Below are positions 22,621 through 28,945 of a DNA stretch of 46,460 nt, piece by piece. Numbering within the stretch: the first letter of the stretch is position 1; the number at the start of each line of letters is the position of its first letter. Source of the DNA: a virus; the IMG/VR virus record IMGVR_UViG_3300034110_000369, positions 1 through 46,460 of that record; one strand, 5' to 3'. A program made the position numbers and the translations under genes. The notes below the pieces were generated by a model. The model worked only from the letters and a program-made list of their open reading frames with translations, had not been told where the DNA came from and made no database searches.

Positions 22621-22649
22621 TTTACAAACAGTGTTTACAGTATTATATT
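22621..22649 (+). promoter_or_regulatory. Phage promoter, shared motif copy 3
   Basis: -35 TTTACA (22621-22626) within TTTACAAAC, second TTTACA at 22634, 17-bp spacer, -10 TATATT (22644-22649). Drives the DNA polymerase group. Confidence 0.75.
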
Positions 22650-22681
22650 TAAATCTGATTTTAACTGATGGATATTAAGTC

Positions 22682-23017
22682 ATGAAAGTAACGACTAATT
22701 ATTACAGTAGTTTACACAACTCACAATGGTACACCCGCATAGGCAGCTATGGTTTTTACAGTGTGGCTAAACCAACTGCCCGTCAGATCCGACGCTGGAA
22801 AAAGCAGGTGAAGCGGTTCAGTTGGCCTGAGTATAAAATCATGGTCAACGGTTGTTACGGTAAGTTTGGTAAGCCTTTCTTTCCTGATTATGACGTGTGT
22901 AATATGTATCACACCCCTGTACCTGACGCGATTACGTTAGGTAATAAAATTCATGAATTGGCCAACTCGCAAGCAGAATTTATCGAACAGTATAAACAGG
23001 ATTTTAACCGTGCGTAG
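22682..23017 (+). CDS. Hypothetical protein sharing KPTARQIRRWKKQ motif, 111 aa
   Basis: First gene after the third shared-motif promoter. Residues 30-42 repeat the basic segment of the 63-aa product at 19085. C-terminal half is helical and acidic. Probably a paralogue by partial duplication. Function unknown. Overlaps the next gene by 8 nt. Confidence 0.6.
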   Translation: MKVTTNYYSSLHNSQWYTRIGSYGFYSVAKPTARQIRRWKKQVKRFSWPEYKIMVNGCYGKFGKPFFPDYDVCNMYHTPVPDAITLGNKIHELANSQAEFIEQYKQDFNRA

Positions 23018-23309
23018 ATCAGGTAAAACATTCAGACTTATTTTAAAAGCCCTGCACGAAATGAGTATGGGTAAAGAAGTAGTGGTTAATTGTTACCGTA
23101 TGGAAACTTCACATAGCGTTTTCAACCAGTTATTACACATGATCGAAACGTATATCAGCACTCGTGAACTCAGTATCGACTCATCAAGCAGAACACTGAA
23201 AATCACCGGCTGTAAAGGCTCATTACGTTGCGTCAGTGATACTGAAGCACAGGCTTACGTTGAACACAGAAACTCTGCGAGTTACGTCTATTATACGGAT
23301 GCACAATAA
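23010..23309 (+). CDS. Small P-loop-like protein, 99 aa
   Basis: I chose GTG 23010, which lies in the end of the previous gene with ACAGG upstream. The product starts MRRSGKTFRLILKALHEMS, a Walker A-like SGKT at the very N-terminus followed by GKEVVVNC, similar to the first strand-helix unit of P-loop ATPases, but no Walker B is visible. It may be a degenerate or minimal nucleotide-binding protein. Ends with a TAATG overlap with the polymerase. Confidence 0.55.
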   Translation: MRRSGKTFRLILKALHEMSMGKEVVVNCYRMETSHSVFNQLLHMIETYISTRELSIDSSSRTLKITGCKGSLRCVSDTEAQAYVEHRNSASYVYYTDAQ

Positions 23310-24871
23310 TGCACTACACCGGTCATTATGTTTACGACGTGGAATGTCTGCCTAACTTTTTTTCTTTCCGGTGTACGCGGTGGGAAGATAAAGCGAAGTG
23401 GTGTTATGAAATATCGGACTGGAAAAACCAAGGGTTCGAACTCTATCAATTCTTGGAACAGATTAAACATAGTCGTGGTCGCATGGTTGGTTTCAACAAT
23501 GAGAACTACGACTACCCGATGATCCACATGCTGTTTGATTATCAGGGTCGGATTAATAACGCCATTTTGTATAACAAGTCACAGGCCATTTTTGCCGCTC
23601 ATGATACTGATGACCGGTCACATTTCATATGGGCTGACCAGCGGCACATACCGCAAATCGACCTGTTTAAAATCCACCACTTTGACAACAAAGCCAAGAT
23701 GACGTCGCTAAAGCTGCTGCAATTCAATATGCGGCTAGATAACATCATTGAGCTACAACACGACTGGTCTAAGCCTGTTGACCGTCCCACGGCTGACCAC
23801 ACACTGTTTTACAATGACCACGACGTCTATTCTACCGGTATGTTTTTCGACCACAGTAAGAAACAAATCGAGTTCAGAGATCAGCTTACCGAGAAATACG
23901 GTAAGGACTTCACGAACCACAACGATACCCGCATTGGTCAGGACTTCTTCGTCATGGAGCTGGCTAAGCACGGTGTCAGGGCTAGTAAATACAACCAGAC
24001 ATACCGCCAGCAGATAAAACTTGCCGATGTACTGTTACCTTACATTCAGTTCGAGACACCAGGCTTTCAGCAGATCCACGAGTTTTTTAAACAGACCGTT
24101 ATGAATCCTGAACAGTTAAAAGGGTTCTTTGGTTCTCGTGACGCCGGTAAAACTAAGTGTACTGCCAACGTGACCGAAACGCTGGCGGCTACGATGGACC
24201 CGAATGACGTCAAGGTCTATTACACTGACGGCACTGTCAGTAAATACAGTGACCGTGACTGGTCAAAACCGGTGAAGTATTTAAGGCCGGTAAACATCCA
24301 CACCGTCGTCAATGGTTTCAGGTTTGATTTCGGTGCTGGCGGCATTCATGGTAGTTTAAGTAACGTCATAATAGATTCAGATGAAAGGTTTGCTATAGTT
24401 GACATTGACGTTGCGAGTTATTACCCGAATCTATCTATCGCAAATGATTTCTTCCCTCAACACTTAACCAAGGTATTCTGTCAGGTTTACCGGAGCATTT
24501 ACGAACAGCGTAAAACTTACAAAAAAGGCAGTGCGGAAAATAACATGCTGAAACTGGCGCTAAACGGTGTCTATGGTAAGTCTAACGATAAACACAGTCC
24601 GTTTTATGATCCTCAGTACACGATGGCAATTACGATTAATGGTCAATTGCTGTTATGTATATTAGCGGAACAGTTGATGAAAACACCTGGTTTAGAAATG
24701 TTACAAATCAACACTGACGGTATGACTTTTAAAGTTGACAGATTCTATCTGAACCATGTTGAGAACGTGTGTACATGGTGGGAGTCTTTCACTAAGCTCG
24801 AATTAGAAGGTAATTTTTATAGTCGCATGTGTATTAAGGATTGCAATAACTACATAGCTGTGTTTGAATAA
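23309..24871 (+). CDS. DNA polymerase family B, N-terminal fragment (exonuclease and palm), 520 aa
   Basis: Proofreading exonuclease motifs: YDVECLPN (Exo I, about 8-15), GFNNENYDYP (Exo II, about 61-70), YNDHDVYS (Exo III, about 167-174). Polymerase motifs: DVASYYPN (A, about 366-373), KLALNGVYGK (B, about 414-423), NTDG (C, about 468-471). The first Asp of the usual DTD in motif C is Asn here. The frame ends at CNNYIAVFE, inside a conserved block, right before a GIY-YIG gene; the thumb continues in the next polymerase gene (25554-26174). The enzyme is therefore encoded in two pieces. Confidence 0.88.
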   Translation: MHYTGHYVYDVECLPNFFSFRCTRWEDKAKWCYEISDWKNQGFELYQFLEQIKHSRGRMVGFNNENYDYPMIHMLFDYQGRINNAILYNKSQAIFAAHDTDDRSHFIWADQRHIPQIDLFKIHHFDNKAKMTSLKLLQFNMRLDNIIELQHDWSKPVDRPTADHTLFYNDHDVYSTGMFFDHSKKQIEFRDQLTEKYGKDFTNHNDTRIGQDFFVMELAKHGVRASKYNQTYRQQIKLADVLLPYIQFETPGFQQIHEFFKQTVMNPEQLKGFFGSRDAGKTKCTANVTETLAATMDPNDVKVYYTDGTVSKYSDRDWSKPVKYLRPVNIHTVVNGFRFDFGAGGIHGSLSNVIIDSDERFAIVDIDVASYYPNLSIANDFFPQHLTKVFCQVYRSIYEQRKTYKKGSAENNMLKLALNGVYGKSNDKHSPFYDPQYTMAITINGQLLLCILAEQLMKTPGLEMLQINTDGMTFKVDRFYLNHVENVCTWWESFTKLELEGNFYSRMCIKDCNNYIAVFE

Positions 24872-24898
24872 CTACATCGCAAAACAGTGAGGTAACTA

Positions 24899-25567
24899 AT
24901 GCGTCCTTGTATACATCTTAGAAATATGTCAGGCATATATATGCTCTTTAACTCTGTGAATAACAAAATTTACATCGGTAAAACACAATGTTTTTACAAG
25001 CGTTGTCACCAGTATGTTTATGACTTCAAAGAAAGGAAGATCGGACATTTGAATGACTACCTTTTCAATGCAATGAACAAACAAGGCATTGAAAATTTCG
25101 ACTTCGTACCTGTTGAATTTGTTGGGGTGAATGACCTGACTGAACGTGAATTACACTGGATACAACACTTCAAGACTACAGATAGGAATTACGGATACAA
25201 TATCAGAATGGATAGTAAAGAAGGGTTGATAACTTCACCTGAAACATCGCTTAAAATGAGTGAAAATCTCAAACGTCAATGGGCGTCAGGTGCTAGAGAC
25301 CAGCACTCTGAAAAGTTAAAAAAGTCTTGGCGTGACAATCATGAACGTAAAGCTGCTCAGTCTGCACTTTTTAGTCGATACAAAACCAAGTATGAATACC
25401 AGGTTTTCTTACCTGAAGGGGTTAAGATTTTAAACTATTCGGAACTGGTTGAGTATGGTTTGCAAACCGTTGTAGGTAGTTTCCACAGAAAGAAAACTAA
25501 TGATGTTTTTTGTAAAGGTGTCAGGGTTGTCAGGTCACCGTTAGGGGAATCAAATGAAATTGACTAA
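24899..25567 (+). CDS. GIY-YIG homing endonuclease, 222 aa
   Basis: Own ribosome binding site GTGAGG before ATG. GIY at 12-14, YIG at 25-27, Arg35 and catalytic Glu in LTERELHW (82-84) complete the GIY-YIG nuclease. Residues 113-140 (KMSENLKRQWASGARDQHSE) are NUMOD3-type DNA-binding repeats, and the C-terminus looks like a further recognition part. It sits in the middle of the DNA polymerase, with 27 nt before it and a 14-nt overlap with the second polymerase piece. No room for a group I intron core, so a free-standing gene that split its target. Confidence 0.88.
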   Translation: MRPCIHLRNMSGIYMLFNSVNNKIYIGKTQCFYKRCHQYVYDFKERKIGHLNDYLFNAMNKQGIENFDFVPVEFVGVNDLTERELHWIQHFKTTDRNYGYNIRMDSKEGLITSPETSLKMSENLKRQWASGARDQHSEKLKKSWRDNHERKAAQSALFSRYKTKYEYQVFLPEGVKILNYSELVEYGLQTVVGSFHRKKTNDVFCKGVRVVRSPLGESNEID

Positions 25568-26174
25568 GAACACTAGTGCGTCAGGTAAGATTAAGCGCAT
25601 CGGTGCCTATGCTTACGAACGTGCAGCCGAAAACGATGGTACGAGGGAATTACCTTGGCACAAAGACCAAGGTGGTATCGTCGTGGCCAAGGCCGCTGAA
25701 GCCGCATTAGTACGTGGTGAAAACATCGAACAGTTTATCCGGCGTCACTTAATGTCTCAACCAATGGATTTCATGATGCGGGCCAAAGTCAACCGTAATG
25801 ACTGGCTGTATTATGGTGATACCGAGGTGCAACGCATTACCCGTTATTTCGTCAGCAACAGTGGTGACTATCTGGTCAAACATATGCTACCGACTGCTGA
25901 TCAGAAAGCTGAATGGATTAATAAGAAATTCTGGCGTCACACGGTTAACGGTAAATTACAGATGGCAAGTAAACCACCGTCGAAACTGTGGATAGCGTGT
26001 CCACCGCCAAGCGCTGAGCCACCAATACGGACAATAGGTATCGACTCCGGCTATCGCGTTACTATCTGCAACGATTTAACCGGACTCGATATGTCTGACG
26101 TGGATATTAGTTACTACGTGGCACGGACTAGAAAGCTGGTTGATGAATTAATTCTTTCCGATAGCGCGGCGTAA
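25554..26174 (+). CDS. DNA polymerase family B, C-terminal fragment (thumb), 206 aa
   Basis: ATG 25554 lies in the end of the endonuclease gene with AGGGGA in front, so translation is re-initiated or coupled. Residues 8-23 (SASGKIKRIGAYAYERAA) continue the polymerase after NNYIAVFE: uninterrupted relatives read NYIAV...GKxKRKGAYAY. The rest (ELPWHKDQGGIVVAKAAEAA onward) is the usual C-terminal domain with KPPSKLWIACPP. Together with the 520-aa piece it should rebuild an active enzyme. Overlaps the convergent gene at 26148 by 27 bp. Confidence 0.82.
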   Translation: MKLTKNTSASGKIKRIGAYAYERAAENDGTRELPWHKDQGGIVVAKAAEAALVRGENIEQFIRRHLMSQPMDFMMRAKVNRNDWLYYGDTEVQRITRYFVSNSGDYLVKHMLPTADQKAEWINKKFWRHTVNGKLQMASKPPSKLWIACPPPSAEPPIRTIGIDSGYRVTICNDLTGLDMSDVDISYYVARTRKLVDELILSDSAA

Positions 26175-26534
26175 AGCGTCGCGTTCTACCTTGACGATGT
26201 ATTTATAATCGCTGGTTTTGCGTAATCTTAGTGTACGACGGTTATCGAACTCATAACCGTCAACAACTAATACAGTGTGCATTTCATCGGTTTCGGTGCG
26301 AACCAACCAGAACTCAGGCTCATATCCTTTCCCAACCAGCAAAAAATAACTGAACAGCGAAAAGTCCTCACAGTCACCTGTCAAACTCATTACCCACTTA
26401 TCATTGACACCGTACTGATCTTGGTCACTGACATAAGTGTGACGCGCCAGTAATTCGGCGTGAACGTACTCGATAGCCTGCACCGGAGTACAGGCCACGA
26501 GTAATAAGAGTGATAGTGCCGTGAGTGTTTTCAT
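26148..26534 (-). CDS. Transglutaminase-like cysteine peptidase, secreted, 128 aa
   Basis: ATG 26534 chosen because it directly starts a signal peptide (KTLTALSLLLLVAC); a longer frame upstream is unlikely. LVAC is a possible lipobox; PVQA is an alternative signal peptidase I site. Core motif GDCEDFSLFSYFLL (catalytic Cys), then EMHTVLVVDGYEFDNR with His and Asp gives the C-H-D triad of bacterial transglutaminase-like cysteine proteinases (BTLCP/DUF920 type). Exported to the periplasm or outer membrane. Last gene of the leftward virion operon. Cell wall or surface modification, perhaps against superinfection, is inference. Confidence 0.7.
   Translation of the reverse strand: MKTLTALSLLLLVACTPVQAIEYVHAELLARHTYVSDQDQYGVNDKWVMSLTGDCEDFSLFSYFLLVGKGYEPEFWLVRTETDEMHTVLVVDGYEFDNRRTLRLRKTSDYKYIVKVERDALRRAIGKN
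26165..26183. terminator. GC hairpin at convergent gene ends
   Basis: Seven-pair stem (CGCGGCG with CGTCGCG, one G-T pair) with a five-nt loop that begins with the stop codon of the polymerase thumb gene. No T-tract. Counterpart of the hairpin at 10539-10559, the other convergent border. Confidence 0.45.
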
Positions 26535-26603
26535 GGTTTTGTATAACCTCAGTTGTTGTAAACTAAGATTACACATTATATAGTGATAACACAATTTAAT
26601 TAA

Positions 26604-28943
26604 TCATAAAACAGGAAATACCGCACAGAAGTCTATTTCTACTAAAGGTGACGATATTTGACCACTAAAAGCACCAAAAGAAATCATACTTCTGTTAGGT
26701 GATGCGTTCATGTCTTCTGCTGTAAAATAGAAGGTGACTATTTTATTACCGTTTTCTAGGCTATAACCGTTAGATGAATAAGAAGTCGGTTGTCGTGACC
26801 CATCGTGTGCTCCTGTGATATGGGTTAATCTCAAGTCCCCTTCCCACCTTCCCTGAACTACTGCGCAGTAAACATAAGCGCTTACTGAGAGTGTGTAGAA
26901 CTGAGATACTGAAAACGAGTTTGCGGGTACTGGCACTGGCACGGTGTAGACATCTGACATCATAACAGGGACTGCCCGTGTAAGTTGGGTGAATGAACTT
27001 ATGTCAGGTAGTGATGGTGCGCCAGCCACTCCCCATGCTGAGCCGTTCACCATCAAAGGGTTTGCGTTCTGTGTAGGTGAAATAAAAACTTTAATTATAC
27101 TGTAGTCACCTGTGATCTTTCTGACAACTATTTGGTCATTTTGATCAGCATTAAACACACCAACAAAAGATTGAGTGTACGACGCGTCGTTTCTGAGCGC
27201 CCCTGAAGCACTACTATTTTTCAGACTAAAAGACTTAACGGCTAGCTGTACATTTTTTGTCAAGTTAAAAACTTCGACAGTCCCTGTTCTGACCGACCCT
27301 CCCATTCTATTTTTCAGTAACACTGCAAAAAAATAAGATTTCTGCTCAGGCATTATATAGACACGTTGGTGGTTAGAATTCCAAACGGTAGCCGTAGTGC
27401 TGGGATTTATGAAACTGTTATAGTTTTTCAAACCGAAATTATAACAACCGTGGTCGGTTCCTGATGAAGCTCCTTTGAAGTTATTAAAAATACCTCTGTC
27501 AACCACTCTACAGTTTTGACCTGCAATTTCTATTTCATTAAGATTACTTCTTTCATCTAACAGTATCAAGCCGTCCGTAACACGTACACCGTTGAGGTCA
27601 CAGTAACTGGAATTTATAAACTCAATGGTTGTTCTTTCACCATGAACCTTACTTATTGTACTTCTGGACTCGGAAAAGATGAACCGCGCATCTGTTTCGA
27701 TTTGAATGTTGCTATAGTAGTTAGTTCCTGAATCTAGTATTGCAATCCCTGTATTTTCGTTGTTTTCTTCCTTGACCATTCTGAGCAATCTAATATCTGA
27801 AATCCAATTCGCGGTCCCGTCTATACGTATACCATTCATTTGGTTCCCTGCATCAGATTGACTGATATCACCAAAGGACATATCTGAAAAAGTGTTCATG
27901 AAACACTCACCTTCACCTACTGCACCTTCGTTTCTATACGCATCAACCATGTACTTGGTTCTGTCACTTACATTCATTGACACAAATTTAATTTCTTTAA
28001 TTACCGCCCTTGTAACTCTTGGTTCAGTGAGTGTACCAAAACGTAAACCTGCTTCACTGTTTGTGATCCTAATAACTGTTCCACCATAGTTAGAACCTGA
28101 CCCTTGAAGTGTTCTATCGGACTGAATGTAAAGATAGCTACTTAAATAAACATTACCTGGACCAAGTTTACAGTAACGATGTGTGCGAAGAATTTTATCA
28201 ATAGGTAACGAACAATCCAGCAATGGTTCGTTATAAAGCAGTCCGAAATTTGTGACGTTGTAACTATCACTTGAAATTACATAACAACCTGCACCAAGAC
28301 CTGACCAGTTCAGATAAGTAGATAAACCAGTGTAAGTGCCGCTCCACTCGGTTAACGCTTCAGGCGCGATCACAGTGCCACCATTATGGTCAGCCTTGTT
28401 CCTGGTTGCGTCCCATACAAAAAGACCACCACCGACCACACTACCTGAATAAAACCCAGTTACCTGATACTGTCTACCGTTAACCATGCCCATCGTAGGT
28501 AATGCTTTTAGGTGCGAAACAGGCACTATGGTTTTACCGGCTTCAACGCCACCGACTAATTTAGGACTGTCAACAGCGCCTAATAATGTTTCAAATGTAC
28601 CATCATTCCGGTTAGTCCAAGCGTTAACGGATTCACCGCCAGTACCGGCGACACTAGAACCAGCAGGTACGACTTTAGGTAATACACCACCCCAACTGAA
28701 AAACGCTGCCGGTGCCGTTGAGCGTAGCAATACTTGGTTGCGTTCAGTCAGAGTGCCGCCAGTCTCAAAACTACCAGCGACAGGATAGTAACCACCAGCG
28801 GCAACAATACCTGCCAGCGTTAATTTAGTAATACCGTCACCATCGACAAACGTGCTTTCGAGTGAATGGGTGAACGTGTTGATGTCCTTTACGTCACGTT
28901 TGGCCTGATATAAATCCGCCAGCGTTGGAACCTGATCAGTCAT
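26604..28943 (-). CDS. Tailspike / receptor-binding protein, 779 aa
   Basis: Residues 1-160 are a particle-binding domain typical of phage tailspikes (LADLYQAKRDVKDINTFTHS; ITKLTLAGIVAAGGYYPVAG; AFFSWGGVLPKVVPAGSS). Residues 230-550 contain many short strands with Asn, Ser, Ile and Gly (parallel beta-helix, for example SDRTLQGSGSNYGGTVIRIT), and the C-terminus is a beta-sandwich-like binding domain. Probably trimeric and binds or degrades host surface polysaccharide. The distal part is more AT-rich than the N-terminal domain, as expected for exchangeable receptor-binding modules. Confidence 0.8.
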   Translation of the reverse strand: MTDQVPTLADLYQAKRDVKDINTFTHSLESTFVDGDGITKLTLAGIVAAGGYYPVAGSFETGGTLTERNQVLLRSTAPAAFFSWGGVLPKVVPAGSSVAGTGGESVNAWTNRNDGTFETLLGAVDSPKLVGGVEAGKTIVPVSHLKALPTMGMVNGRQYQVTGFYSGSVVGGGLFVWDATRNKADHNGGTVIAPEALTEWSGTYTGLSTYLNWSGLGAGCYVISSDSYNVTNFGLLYNEPLLDCSLPIDKILRTHRYCKLGPGNVYLSSYLYIQSDRTLQGSGSNYGGTVIRITNSEAGLRFGTLTEPRVTRAVIKEIKFVSMNVSDRTKYMVDAYRNEGAVGEGECFMNTFSDMSFGDISQSDAGNQMNGIRIDGTANWISDIRLLRMVKEENNENTGIAILDSGTNYYSNIQIETDARFIFSESRSTISKVHGERTTIEFINSSYCDLNGVRVTDGLILLDERSNLNEIEIAGQNCRVVDRGIFNNFKGASSGTDHGCYNFGLKNYNSFINPSTTATVWNSNHQRVYIMPEQKSYFFAVLLKNRMGGSVRTGTVEVFNLTKNVQLAVKSFSLKNSSASGALRNDASYTQSFVGVFNADQNDQIVVRKITGDYSIIKVFISPTQNANPLMVNGSAWGVAGAPSLPDISSFTQLTRAVPVMMSDVYTVPVPVPANSFSVSQFYTLSVSAYVYCAVVQGRWEGDLRLTHITGAHDGSRQPTSYSSNGYSLENGNKIVTFYFTAEDMNASPNRSMISFGAFSGQISSPLVEIDFCAVFPVL

Positions 28944-28945
28944 AA

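Noticed and set aside
24865-25580. Group I intron in the DNA polymerase gene
   Set aside because: Only 27 nt lie before and none after the endonuclease gene, so the catalytic core would have to lie within coding sequence. Both polymerase parts have own ribosome binding sites.
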